Origin: Nocardia transvalensis NBRC 15921
GTDB lineage: Bacteria > Actinomycetota > Actinomycetes > Mycobacteriales > Mycobacteriaceae
DNA length: 64,000 bases
Direction: 5' to 3'
Assembly: GCF_000308875.1 (NCBI RefSeq)
Contig: NZ_BAGL01000128.1
Location: 1-64,000 of the forward strand
Numbering within the stretch: the stretch's first letter is position 1; each line of letters starts with the position of its first letter. Shown in pieces: positions 26,426 through 35,614 of this stretch. A program made the position numbers and the translations under genes. Below the pieces are notes generated by a model that made no database searches, was not told the origin of the DNA, and saw only the letters and a list, made by a program, of their open reading frames with translations.

Positions 26426-27025
26426 TCAGTTGCTGTGGTGGCTGGGTTCGTAGTCGGGGTCGGTGGTGCGGTGTGCGGTGGAGATGTGGCCGCGGGTGCG
26501 GTAGAAGAAGCTGGTGTCGGTGCCGCGGGTGATCGCGAGTTCGACGGTGTAGACGGTCGGATCGGCGAGGTTTTCGGCACGGTGGCGTTCGACGTCGGCG
26601 CGTAGCTCGGGATCGTGGATGTCGGGGTCGGGGGCGTGGCTGAGGGTGAGGGCGCGGTGGGTGAGGGCGGGGATGCTCCAGGTGATGAGGGTCGGTTTGC
26701 CGAGGACGGTGGTGTAGGGGGAGATGTATTCGGGCTCGATGCCGAGTTGTTGGGTGACGGCACGGATCACCGCGACGGTGCCGGCGCGGGCCGTGGCGGT
26801 GCTGAGGTAGGTGCGGGACCCGATCACGGAGGAGAAGAAGTAGTGGCTGTAGCCGGGGATACCGGCGATGACGCACAGGGTGTTCCAGACGGTGGCGTCG
26901 GGTAGTTGCCCGGCGAGCAGCCGCGCGATCCGCCGCTGGGCGACGTCGGCGAGCATCCGGTGGTTGAGCGCGGTGAGCTGCGCGTCGAAATCGGGGATGT
27001 CGGCGGGGCGAGCCGGTCCGGGCAA
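26426..27025 (-). CDS. unknown protein downstream of the relaxase
   Basis: 199 residues from TTG 27025, with AGGGAG seven bases upstream. Helical N-terminal half (LTALNHRMLADVAQRRIARL) with a GYSHYFFSSVIGSRTYL turn; strand-rich C-terminal half (YTVELAITRGTDTSFFYRTR). No membrane segment. Same strand as the relaxase, 221 bases behind it, so probably an element gene. Family not recognised. Confidence 0.65.
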   Translation of the reverse strand: MPGPARPADIPDFDAQLTALNHRMLADVAQRRIARLLAGQLPDATVWNTLCVIAGIPGYSHYFFSSVIGSRTYLSTATARAGTVAVIRAVTQQLGIEPEYISPYTTVLGKPTLITWSIPALTHRALTLSHAPDPDIHDPELRADVERHRAENLADPTVYTVELAITRGTDTSFFYRTRGHISTAHRTTDPDYEPSHHSN

Positions 27026-27246
27026 CGTCGTCTCCCTTCGTCGCCTCCTATTCTCCGGGGTCGCCCACGACCACCGCTATCGGTGGTGCAGGGCCGCGCC
27101 CTGGCGGCGGTGCCGGCGGCACTGCCGGACCGTGGTTGCGGGTGCCGGGCTCCCGTTGTGGGCTGACGCCGCCGCCGTCCGCCCCGGATGCCAGGGAACC
27201 AGTGCGTATGACGAGTTCGATGTGCGCGTGATGGTTCCGGCGCAGT

Positions 27247-30200
27247 TCACAACTCGGGACCGGGGTCGTTGCGCGGCGTGTTTTCGGGTGCGCGGTCGGC
27301 GGGGGTGTCGGTGTCGTGGTGGTGGCGGGCGCGGAGGGTGTGTTCGGTGTGTGCTTGGTCGGGGGTGAGGCGGGTGCGGCGGTCGTGTTCGGCGTGCAGG
27401 TCGGCGAGTTCGTTGCGCAGCCAGCCGCGGTGGGCCGTGGGCTGGGGCTCGTCGTCGGTGCGGGCGGGTGTGGGTGCGGGCCCGAACAGGGTGTCTTCGT
27501 TGGCGTGCAGGGCGATTCGCCGGTGGGTGTCGTCGATGTATTGGGCGAGTTGGTGGTCGGTGAGGGCTTGTATCGGGTCGCGGGGGTCGAAAGTGGCTGC
27601 ACTGGTGTCGGTGTCGGTGTGGGGGAAGGGGTGGGTGCGGACCCAGTCGGTGAGGGTGTGGCGTGCGCGGCGGGTGGGTGCGTCGCGCCAGTCGCGGCGT
27701 AGTTTTGCGCGGGCCTGGTCGGGTGGGTAGGTGGTGGTGATGTGGGTGGCGCGGGCGGTGATGTGGTCGGCGGGGTCGTGGTCGGGGATGGCGGGCTGGC
27801 CGTCGTCGCGGCAGTCTCCGCAGAGGCCGTCGTCGCTGCGGTGGCCGGGGCGTGGCTGGGTGTCGAGGGTGGCGCGTTCGATTCCGCAGTGGGTGCACGC
27901 GAATCCGTGGTGGTTCGGGACGGCGGCGCGGTCGTAGTCGGTCGCGTATCCGTCGCTGGTGCCGGCGGGGCTGGCGGTGTGGTAGTGGTGGTCGACGCCG
28001 TCGGGGATGGGTAGGTGGTGTGGGTCGGCGTCGATGCCGGCGCGGTCGGTGAGGTAGGTGTCGGCGAAATCGCCGCCGACGTCGGGGGTGTGGCGGGTGC
28101 CGCGCAGAGCGGGGTCGATGCGTATTTCGTGGTCTCGCGCGGCTTGGCGGCGGCGGTCGCGCCGGTCGGCAGGCACCCGCGCGCCGACGAAGTCGGGCTG
28201 GTACACGCCCGGATCCTCGGTGGGGGTGCAGGCGTCAATGAGCGCCCGGTGGTGCGGGTATCGGTGTGCGGCCCACTGGAGTCGGGCTTTCGCGACGGGC
28301 CAGGCGTGGTGGTAGAGGGTGGCGGCGACGCGTTCGAGGATGTCGCGTTCGTCGGCGTCGAGTTCTCGGTCGAGGCGCCGCAGTGCGGCGGCCGCGTCGC
28401 GCAGACGGCCGTGTTGCAGCAGATCACCGATCGCGCGGAACCGTTCCGGTACAGCCGGTTCGATATCGCGGTCGGCCTCGTCGGGGAATTCGGTGTGGTG
28501 CGTTGTGGGTTCTGTGGTGTCCATGGTTGTTGTGGGGGTTGGGGTTTCGCTGTCGGTGGTGGGGTGCAGGAGTGCTTCGATGCGCCAGGCGAGTGCGGTG
28601 GCGTATTGGTCCGGTCGGGGCGGGGTGGTGGGGTCGGGGTGTGCGGCGGTGAGTAGTTCGTGGGCGGTGGAGATCGCGTCGTCGGTGGTCCAGCCGCTGC
28701 GTGTGGCGTGGTCGACGGCGGCGACCAGCCGCGGCCACGCGGGGCTGGCCGTCACGTGGTCGGTGATGTCGTCGCCGAGCAGCTGGCGGAGGTGGGTGCT
28801 CCAGTCCGGCTGGAGGGTGCGGGCGTCGGTGGCGAGGGCGGAGGGGTCGAGGCCGAGCCGGAACCACAGGGCTGCGGCGGGCATGTCGTCGGGCAACGGT
28901 CGGAGCGCGGCAGCGCGGGTGAGCAGGGTGTCGATGTCGAGGCCGGCGGTCGCGGCGGTGTCGAGCCGGTCGGCGAGGACCGGCCACCACGGGTCGGTGA
29001 GCAGACGGGCCTCGACGCGTTTGGCGAGTGGGGACCAGGTGTGCACGGCGGTGTGGAGGTCGCCGACGGTGTCGGTGACGCGGGCGTCGAGTAGCTGCTG
29101 GTGCTCGCGGTCGCGGACGGGGTAGCGGGCGGGCCCGGTGGGCCGGGTGTCGGTGTCGGGGACGTGGTGGGCGGCCCGCCACACCGCGAGATCGGCGACC
29201 AGGTGTGGGGCGCCGAGCAGCGGGCGCGCCCACACCGGCGCGGACGACATGGTCCAGGTGCCGGTGTCGGTGGCGATCTTCGCGGCCAGGTCCGCGACGA
29301 GGCGGGCGCGGGCCCGCAGATGTTCGGTGACCGGATCGTCGGGCAGCTGGCGCGGCAGTCCCGGGATCCACGGCAGGGGCCCGGTGCTGGTGGAGTGGGC
29401 GCCGGAGGGGTCCAGGCGCCAGTCGAGGACGGCGGCGGGGTCGTCGGCGGTGTCGAGTTCGCGCGCGGTGGCCGCGGTCCGCAGGCGGGTGATCGGGTCG
29501 TGGCCGGTGAGGGCGAGGGTGGCGAGGTGCTGCCGCAGTACTGGGTAGGCGGGGGCGTCGGTGAGGCCGGGTCGCAGTTGTTCGGCGGCGTCGTCGAGGG
29601 ACGCGAGCGCATCGGTACCGAGGGTGTGTTCGGTGGCGAGGCCGGTGGCGTCGAGGTAGATGTCGAGGGCGCGGCCGAGGCGGCGGTGCGGGTCGAGGGC
29701 GTCGCGTAGCTCGGTGTGCGCGGAGATCTGGGCGGCGTCGCGCGCGAGGATGTGGTGCAGGACTTCGACGGCGGTCTTGGGCAGGACGGCGGGTTCGGTC
29801 CAGTAGGAGGCTTCGCTGCCGTCGAGCGCGGTCGGCAGATACAGGTGGTTGGCGTCGGCGCCGCGGGTGAGGGCGACGTAGAGCTGGTTGCGGGACTCGT
29901 GGCCGGTGAGCACGATGTGGCAGGTGTCGGCGGTGACGCCTTGCGCGGAGTTGATGGTCGCGGCGTAGCCGAGCCGCACATGCGCGCCCACGTAGGCGGC
30001 GGGCAGGCGGGTCGTGCGGCCGAGCCGGCGTCCGGGTCGGAGGTGGGTGGCGGTGAGGCTGCCGTCGGGGTGGACGGCCTCGACGATCCACCGGTACCCG
30101 TTGCGCACCCAATCGTCGTCGCCCAGGCGCAGTTTCGGGTCGTTGTGGCGGGTGGTGACGATATCGCCCGGTGACGCCTCCAACCCGTCCGCGAGCGGTG

Positions 30201-32775
30201 TCTGCGGCCCGGGATCGTGGTCGGAGGCGGTTCGCGACAGCCGGTCGAGCCGGGCACGGTCGTTCAGTTCCCGCACCAGATCGTGGGTGGCGGCGAGCAT
30301 GATCGCGTCGCGGCCGTCGGTGTAGTCGGCGATCCAGGCGGTGTAGGCGTCGTCGTGGACCGCGCCGTGCGCGCCGGCGCGGATGCGCTGGTGGTCGAGG
30401 TAGTAGCCGAGCCCGGCCGGATCTCCGTCGCGGATGAGCAGCGACGCGGCGGCCTCGGCGCGGTCGGTGAACCGCACCACCTGCGTCAGCGTGGACGCCC
30501 GCTGCGCGTCGGCGGTCTCGGCGGCCGTGCCGCCGGCTTCGATCGAGGACAGCTGCTGGGTGTCGCCGACGCACCGGATCGTGGCATCGCGGCCGGCGAG
30601 GAAGTCGAACAGCCGCAGCCGTTTGTCGTCGCCGAGCTGTACATGCTCGTCGACAATGGCGAGGGTGTCGGCGTCGAGTTGCAGCATCCACTGCGGCAGT
30701 GACGGTCCTGCTCCGGTGCCGGGATCGTGGGAGTGACGTGCGGTGCCGGGGGTGTGGGCGTCGAGGACGGACAGGAGTTTGTCGACGGTTTCGACGCGGG
30801 CGCCGGTGGCGTCGTGCAGGACTTTCGCGGCCGCGGCGGTCGGGGTGAACCCGACGACGGTGCCGCCGGAGGCGTGCCAGGCGTCGACGAGCACCCGCAT
30901 CGCGGTGGTCTTGCCCGACCCGGCCGGGGCGTTGGCGGTCTCGATCCGCCACGGTGAGGACGCGAAACTCGTCACCACCGCGGCCTGTCCGGCGTTCAAC
31001 TGCCGGTCGGCGTTCGCGGGATCGGCGTTGTAGGCGCGAATCGCCTCGGCCACATACCGGTCCGGGATCGTGCGCGCGCCCTGCTGCAGCGACAGGTCGA
31101 TCAGCCGGGTCGCGACCTGTAACCGGTGCGGGGAGGTGTAGGTCTGTGCGCCCGCGACCGTGTGCACGCTCGTGCCCGACGTGCGCCGGAACACCGGCGG
31201 CACCTCCCGCAGAACCGGCTCGGCCGCGATATCGGGATCCCCGCGAGCGATCGATTGGGCGGGGGCGAGGGCTTCGGTGACAACGGCGTCGGCGACCTGC
31301 TCCCACCGGTCACGGGGCACCGCGCCGCGCAGGTGGCGTTCGGTTTCCGACCGGATGTGGTGGCGCTGCCAGGTCGCCCGCTGCGCGGACACCGTGGCCA
31401 GCACCGCCCGCGCGGTGCGCGCGATCCATGCCGCATCGATCACCGGCCGCGCCCGCGGTGGTGGCCGCAGTGCGCGAGCCACGGCGTCGGCGAGAGCTTT
31501 CCGGCCCCCGAGCACGGCGGTGGCTTGGGCGCGCCATTCGCTGCGCTGCTGGGCCCACGACCGCGACGAGTGTTTGGCGGGCCGGGTTGCCAGGGTGGCG
31601 TGGTCGGCGAGGCCGAACATTTCCTTCGGTGTCGGCTCGCGCCCGATCCGTTTCTGGAATGCGGCGGCGAGGTCGGTGAGGCGGGCGCGGATCGCGGCGT
31701 CGCGGCGCGACCAGAACTCGATCAACGCCACCGGCACCCCGACGATCTCGCGGATCGGGCGTTTCGCCGGGTCGGTGCCGGGCCGTTCGGCGAACTCGAG
31801 GCCGACGTCGGCTTCGAGGTGCTGCTCCAGGCGGGTGTTGTAGATCTCGCTGACGGTGACCAGCAGCCGGTAGATCATCGACGCGTCCAGGGTCCGCCAC
31901 CGGCCATCCAGCGTCCGGCAAATATTGGCTAATAGCGCATGCGTGTGCAGATCCGGATCCCCGCAACGACTTTCACGGTGGGTGAACCGGGCCGCGACGA
32001 CGCCCTCCACCTCCACTTGCCGCACGCCGTTGCGGCCCAGCCGGGTGTAGGTGCCGTGGCGTTCCAGCCAGGCGAGCGCGTCGTCGACGGCGGCGTCGTG
32101 GGCGGCGGCGATGCGGTCGGCGACGTGCTTGGGCGCGATCGCCCACAACGCCGACACGCTCTTGACGGGGCTGAAGGTGATGTCGATCCCGGCGACCGCG
32201 GCCGATCGCGGCCGTGAGATACGGGCCACCCACCCGGACAATTCCCGCGTGTCCAGTGGTGCCCGCTTGTACTGTTCGCGGAACATTCCGGTCGCGACAT
32301 CGGTGCGGATACGCGCGCGAATGTCGTCGGAAATGGCGGCGGACTTGTCGTATCCGTGCGCGATATTGTGCCGCGCGAACGCGTCGGCGCACCGGTTCCG
32401 GAATTCGTTCTCACCGGAATAGACGCGGTACGGATTCCCCAGCCGTGTCGCTTTGTCCGCTGCCCGCTGCGCGTCTTTGCGTTTGGCGCCCGCCGCGATC
32501 TCTGCATCGATCACTGCGGCCTCGATGTGGTCGGCGTTCGGGTGCCGGCCCTCTCCGAACAGGGCCCGCATCTGCGCCTCGGTGACCTCCTCACCGGGCT
32601 CGATGCCCAGCGCCGCCAGCCCGGATCCGTGCCAGCGGCCCGGTGATTCCCCGTGCGCGGAGTAGTAGTCCGCCAGCGGATCGGCACCCAGGTCCGAGGA
32701 ATCGCCCACGGCGACCTGCCGCAGGTAATACAGATAGCCGGTTCCGGCGAACACTTTGTGCAGCGTCGCTGTCAC
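27247..32775 (-). CDS. MobF-type conjugative relaxase-helicase (TraI/TrwC-like) with C-terminal zinc ribbon
   Basis: 1842 residues. GTG 32775 is chosen because family members begin M-T-ATLHK; a TTG at 32787 is also possible. The relaxase domain (1-~340) shows the N-terminal tyrosine cluster GTGYLYYLRQVAVGD and the three-histidine metal motif (FTHRESRCGDPDLHTHALLA). A RecD-like helicase follows: Walker A NAPAGSGKTTAMR near 613-625, DE motif in LAIVDEHVQL near 700, SAQGVTADTCHIVL and LYVALTRGAD (motif VI) near 935-970. The last ~350 residues contain a helical segment and a four-cysteine ribbon (CTHCGIERA ... SDDGLCGDC near 1625). It nicks oriT and unwinds the transferred strand. Confidence 0.93.
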   Translation of the reverse strand: MTATLHKVFAGTGYLYYLRQVAVGDSSDLGADPLADYYSAHGESPGRWHGSGLAALGIEPGEEVTEAQMRALFGEGRHPNADHIEAAVIDAEIAAGAKRKDAQRAADKATRLGNPYRVYSGENEFRNRCADAFARHNIAHGYDKSAAISDDIRARIRTDVATGMFREQYKRAPLDTRELSGWVARISRPRSAAVAGIDITFSPVKSVSALWAIAPKHVADRIAAAHDAAVDDALAWLERHGTYTRLGRNGVRQVEVEGVVAARFTHRESRCGDPDLHTHALLANICRTLDGRWRTLDASMIYRLLVTVSEIYNTRLEQHLEADVGLEFAERPGTDPAKRPIREIVGVPVALIEFWSRRDAAIRARLTDLAAAFQKRIGREPTPKEMFGLADHATLATRPAKHSSRSWAQQRSEWRAQATAVLGGRKALADAVARALRPPPRARPVIDAAWIARTARAVLATVSAQRATWQRHHIRSETERHLRGAVPRDRWEQVADAVVTEALAPAQSIARGDPDIAAEPVLREVPPVFRRTSGTSVHTVAGAQTYTSPHRLQVATRLIDLSLQQGARTIPDRYVAEAIRAYNADPANADRQLNAGQAAVVTSFASSPWRIETANAPAGSGKTTAMRVLVDAWHASGGTVVGFTPTAAAAKVLHDATGARVETVDKLLSVLDAHTPGTARHSHDPGTGAGPSLPQWMLQLDADTLAIVDEHVQLGDDKRLRLFDFLAGRDATIRCVGDTQQLSSIEAGGTAAETADAQRASTLTQVVRFTDRAEAAASLLIRDGDPAGLGYYLDHQRIRAGAHGAVHDDAYTAWIADYTDGRDAIMLAATHDLVRELNDRARLDRLSRTASDHDPGPQTPLADGLEASPGDIVTTRHNDPKLRLGDDDWVRNGYRWIVEAVHPDGSLTATHLRPGRRLGRTTRLPAAYVGAHVRLGYAATINSAQGVTADTCHIVLTGHESRNQLYVALTRGADANHLYLPTALDGSEASYWTEPAVLPKTAVEVLHHILARDAAQISAHTELRDALDPHRRLGRALDIYLDATGLATEHTLGTDALASLDDAAEQLRPGLTDAPAYPVLRQHLATLALTGHDPITRLRTAATARELDTADDPAAVLDWRLDPSGAHSTSTGPLPWIPGLPRQLPDDPVTEHLRARARLVADLAAKIATDTGTWTMSSAPVWARPLLGAPHLVADLAVWRAAHHVPDTDTRPTGPARYPVRDREHQQLLDARVTDTVGDLHTAVHTWSPLAKRVEARLLTDPWWPVLADRLDTAATAGLDIDTLLTRAAALRPLPDDMPAAALWFRLGLDPSALATDARTLQPDWSTHLRQLLGDDITDHVTASPAWPRLVAAVDHATRSGWTTDDAISTAHELLTAAHPDPTTPPRPDQYATALAWRIEALLHPTTDSETPTPTTTMDTTEPTTHHTEFPDEADRDIEPAVPERFRAIGDLLQHGRLRDAAAALRRLDRELDADERDILERVAATLYHHAWPVAKARLQWAAHRYPHHRALIDACTPTEDPGVYQPDFVGARVPADRRDRRRQAARDHEIRIDPALRGTRHTPDVGGDFADTYLTDRAGIDADPHHLPIPDGVDHHYHTASPAGTSDGYATDYDRAAVPNHHGFACTHCGIERATLDTQPRPGHRSDDGLCGDCRDDGQPAIPDHDPADHITARATHITTTYPPDQARAKLRRDWRDAPTRRARHTLTDWVRTHPFPHTDTDTSAATFDPRDPIQALTDHQLAQYIDDTHRRIALHANEDTLFGPAPTPARTDDEPQPTAHRGWLRNELADLHAEHDRRTRLTPDQAHTEHTLRARHHHDTDTPADRAPENTPRNDPGPEL

Positions 32776-32812
32776 ATATTCAGACAACGCCCCGAATCAA
32801 CCCGGGAAGAAG

Positions 32813-32846
32813 GGGAAAATGTGCTACTAAAAAATACACATTTCCC
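32813..32846. repeat. AT-rich inverted repeat next to the relaxase start, oriT candidate
   Basis: GGGAAAATGTG (32813-32823) pairs with CACATTTCCC (32837-32846) with one bulged A; the 13-base loop is almost pure A/T. It is 38 bases upstream of the relaxase start. Inverted repeats close to a nick site and next to the mob gene are usual in MobF origins of transfer. The nick site itself cannot be read off. Confidence 0.45.
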
Positions 32847-32907
32847 ATTCCCCCTGGTCGTTACCGAATCGTTATCCTGGATGCAAGAGGTCTGCCTGTG
32901 GTGAATA

Positions 32908-33083
32908 GGTGAAAAGGGGGTAGAGGAGGTGTGTGTAGAGGAGAGAAGAGGGAGAGAAGGGTGTGGAGGTGATGTGGTGCGAGTGATGGGTGGGGTGCGT
33001 GTGGTGCGGTGGGAGGGTGAGCGAGTGGTGGAGGGGAGTGAGGGGTGCGTGATGTGTGGCTGTGGGCGGGGTGGTGGCCGGTC
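32908..33083. other. 175-base strand-asymmetric (C-free on plus, G-poor on minus) segment
   Basis: From the GAAAAGGGGGTAGAGG run to the GTGGGCGGGGTGG run the plus strand is almost only G, A and T. On the minus strand, which is transcribed here, this gives a C-rich, G-poor RNA between the 400-residue gene and the relaxase: the classic composition of a Rho-utilisation (rut) site. It could also mark a transfer or replication origin. No gene within. Confidence 0.6.
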
Positions 33084-33136
33084 CGCCGCGGGAGTGGGCA
33101 CCGCGGCGGACCGGGGACCAGCGGGTGGAGCGGGTG

Positions 33137-34339
33137 TTACGCGGCGGCTGCGTAGAGGGGGCGGCAGTCGTCGCAGAGGTCCTCGGGGTCGATGAGCTGG
33201 TCGGTGAAGCACGAGCAGCAGCGGCCGCGCCGCCACCGCACCGGCCGCAGCGGCGTGACCGTCGCTTCCGGCCCGGCCTGGTCGAGGGCGTCGAGGTAGG
33301 CGGTGATCAACCCGCGCACCAGCGGCGCGGAACGACGTTGCAGCTGGCGCAGCAGCCGGGGCGCGATCGCCGGGTACCGACTGGTGAGGTGGCGGCAGTA
33401 GGCGGCGACTTCGTCGGCGAGGGTGAAGCCGCGGGGTAAGGCGGCGATGCTGGGGCGGTCGAGGTCGCGGCACGGCTGGCACAGGCCGTCGTCGCTGACG
33501 CGGTGGCCGTCGGGGCCGGTGACGAACCGGTCGGCGCAGGCGCGTTCGGCGAAGCAGTAGACACACACCCAGCCCTGCACCGGCGGCAGCGTGGTGTCGT
33601 CGTAGTCGAGGCCGTTGCCGTTGGCCAGATACGCCGGGCGCTCGTCGTCGCTGACCGCGAGCCCGGTCCGCGTCCGTGCGACGCCGAAGGTGTCGAAGTT
33701 CTCCGGGGTCCGCGCTCCGGCCCGGTCACGCTCGGCACGGACTTGGTCGGCGACGTGGCGCACGTAGGTGCGGTCCCAGTCGGTGGGCGGGTAGGCGGTG
33801 TCGGCGTCGACGAGGAACCGGCTGCGGATGTAGTCGGTGACCACGCGCGGCTCGCGCACCGGTCGCCGCTTGGCCCGCAGCGCCGCGATGTGCTCGGGAC
33901 GTTTGCGGGCGCGCTTGGCGCGGATCTCGGTCGCCGTCGATGGGGTGGCCTCGCGGCGGATGCGGGTGTAGTCCGACGCCGACAACCTGCGTGCTGCGGA
34001 ACCGATCGCGGTGAGCGGCACGGTCTTGAACGGGCGCGGCCGCTGGTCGGTGGGGCGGTGCAGGCCGGGGTCGGTGCGGGCGACGAAGGTGTCGAGCCAC
34101 GCGCGCAGCTCGGCGGGCGAGCGCCGCCACAACGCCGTCAGGTGGGCGCGGGCGGTGAGGTAGGGCTCGTGGTGGAAGGTGTCGGCGAGCAGCAGCAGCC
34201 GCTGCATGTCGAGACTGGTGGCCAGGGTGGTGAGGGCGTGCTCGAACACCTCGCGGGCTTCGGCGTGACGGTTCTCGCCGAGCAGGTAGTCGACCTGGAG
34301 CAGGGCGTCGGACAGCGACCGGAATTCGGTGGAGGTCAT
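33137..34339 (-). CDS. zinc-ribbon protein paralogous to the relaxase C-terminus
   Basis: 400 residues from ATG 34339 (GAAGGGAA upstream). N-terminal ~100 residues are helical repeats (SDALLQVDYLLGENRHAEAR; FHHEPYLTARAHLTALWRR). A conserved block with YLANGNGLDYDD, CVYCFAERACADRF and SDDGLCQPCRDLDRP (about 275-330) forms a four-cysteine ribbon, and a second ribbon (CCSC ... CDDC) ends the protein. The same order - helical array, YATDYDRAAVP, CTHCGIERATLD, SDDGLCGDCRDD - closes the adjacent relaxase, so this is a free-standing copy of that module. Probably a transfer accessory or regulator. Confidence 0.75.
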   Translation of the reverse strand: MTSTEFRSLSDALLQVDYLLGENRHAEAREVFEHALTTLATSLDMQRLLLLADTFHHEPYLTARAHLTALWRRSPAELRAWLDTFVARTDPGLHRPTDQRPRPFKTVPLTAIGSAARRLSASDYTRIRREATPSTATEIRAKRARKRPEHIAALRAKRRPVREPRVVTDYIRSRFLVDADTAYPPTDWDRTYVRHVADQVRAERDRAGARTPENFDTFGVARTRTGLAVSDDERPAYLANGNGLDYDDTTLPPVQGWVCVYCFAERACADRFVTGPDGHRVSDDGLCQPCRDLDRPSIAALPRGFTLADEVAAYCRHLTSRYPAIAPRLLRQLQRRSAPLVRGLITAYLDALDQAGPEATVTPLRPVRWRRGRCCSCFTDQLIDPEDLCDDCRPLYAAAA

Positions 34340-34413
34340 CGTGATTCCCTTCGTGACAGCGAGCGGACAGACCAACGCCGCGTGGGACCTTGCACACCGC
34401 ACGGGATGGTCGG

Positions 34414-34617
34414 CCGGCCGGGCGGCCAGCCTGGGGGCGTCTCGACCGGGACGGCGGACGGTGCGGCAGGGAACGCGCCGGGGCGTGCACCACCGAATTT
34501 CGGCACCCCACCGCCACATCCGGACGGCGCGGGAGCGAAATTCGGTGGTGCCGGGCGCGGGCCCTGCCGCACCGGCCGACGGCCTGGTAGCCCTTGTCGG
34601 GCTGGTCGCCCGGCCGG
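34414..34617. repeat. 204-bp nested palindrome (MITE- or origin-like)
   Basis: Nested arms share one centre near 34516-34519: outer CCGGCCGGGCGGCCAGCC (34414-34431) with GGCTGGTCGCCCGGCCGG (34600-34617, one mismatch); middle CGGTGCGGCAGGG (34459-34471) with its exact complement (34562-34574); inner GCACCACCGAATTTCG (34487-34502) with its exact complement (34536-34551). It fills the gap between ssb and the zinc-ribbon gene. No transposase is inside. Confidence 0.8.
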
Positions 34618-34658
34618 ACGGGCATCCACCCCGCACCGACCGCGGTTACCGGCTGAGG

Positions 34659-35159
34659 TCAGAAGTTCGGCTCGTCGGCGAACCCGTCCGACCCCGCCCC
34701 GGCGGCCGCGAGCGCGGGCTCGGGCGTGGCATCGACCTTCCAGGGGTCGTCGGTGACCGGAACCCGGTTCGGGGTGCTGGTGGTGCCGTTGCGGGGCACG
34801 CGGGTCACCTTGGTGGTGGCGAACCGATTCGACGGGCCCATCTCATCGACCTCCAGCTCGACCACGTGGCGGTTCTCGCCTTCGCGGGTCTGGAAGGTCC
34901 GCTGCTTCAACCGGCCTGACACGATCACCCGCGCGCCGCGGGGCAGATCGCTGTGGGCCAGATTCTCCGCGGCGTCGCGCCACAGGTTGCAGCGCAGGAA
35001 CAACGCCTGCCCGTCCTTCCACTCCGCGGTCCCGCGATCGAACGTGCGGGGTGTCGAGGCGACGGTGAACGACGCGACCGGCACACCCTGAGTCGTATAC
35101 CGAAGCACTGGCGCGTCGGTGAGATTGCCGATGACGGTCAGAACTGTGTCTCCAGCCAT
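34659..35159 (-). CDS. ssb: single-stranded DNA-binding protein (element-encoded)
   Basis: 166 residues from ATG 35159 (AAAAGGAG upstream). OB-fold residues 1-~115: TVLTVIGNLTDAPVLRYTTQ, VASFTVASTPRTFDRGTAEW, FLRCNLWRDAAENLAHSDLP, RGARVIVSGRLKQRTFQTRE. The acidic-Phe tail ends DGFADEPNF, a variant of the DDDIPF docking tail. It is shorter and more divergent than chromosomal SSB, and lies among relaxase and partition genes, so it probably protects transferred or replicating element DNA. Confidence 0.93.
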   Translation of the reverse strand: MAGDTVLTVIGNLTDAPVLRYTTQGVPVASFTVASTPRTFDRGTAEWKDGQALFLRCNLWRDAAENLAHSDLPRGARVIVSGRLKQRTFQTREGENRHVVELEVDEMGPSNRFATTKVTRVPRNGTTSTPNRVPVTDDPWKVDATPEPALAAAGAGSDGFADEPNF

Positions 35160-35614
35160 GAGCGAGCACTCCTTTTCTCGGGGAACGGAATTCCGCTGAT
35201 CGCGCGACGGCGCGCGCTGCGGCGGTTCGATGTGGGATCGAGGTGTCGGCCACCGCGACTGCGGTGACTCGCCGCCTGCCGGCGACGGTGATGAGCGGCC
35301 GGTCGGCGCGGGAGCGGCGTCGCGCGGAGACGGAGCTGCCGCGAGTAACACGCGTGTCGCGCACGGCGACGATTGCGCTGGCATCACCCGGAAGCGATCG
35401 CCGTGGAAGCGGTTGCGGGTGTGGCCACCGATCAGGGGCGGGCGCTGAAGTTCGACGGGAACCCGTACTCGCCGTGGGATTCTTCGATCACGTCCGGCTG
35501 TGGACCCCTGTGCATAACGGTGCCGCGCTCCCGGGCCGGGTCGATGTCGCCTTCTCCGCCGCAGGCGGAACGGTCACCGGCGACCAGCGGCCCTGCGCTG
35601 GGATTACGGCGGGG
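35160..35614. other. 455-bp stretch, at most a 27-residue minus-strand frame
   Basis: On the minus strand the frame continues past the DUF3085 stop with protein-like sequence and includes ATG 35515 to TGA 35432 (MHRGPQPDVIEESHGEYGF). No ribosome binding site; could be a tiny gene or chance. Nothing else seen. Confidence 0.35.

Noticed and set aside
28424..31306. 960-codon minus-strand frame inside the relaxase gene
   Set aside because: Arg/Pro-rich out-of-frame shadow; the relaxase frame holds all motifs.
32776..32787. TTG 32787 as relaxase start
   Set aside because: Family N-termini begin with the ATLHK motif directly after the start, favouring GTG 32775; the TTG cannot be fully excluded.
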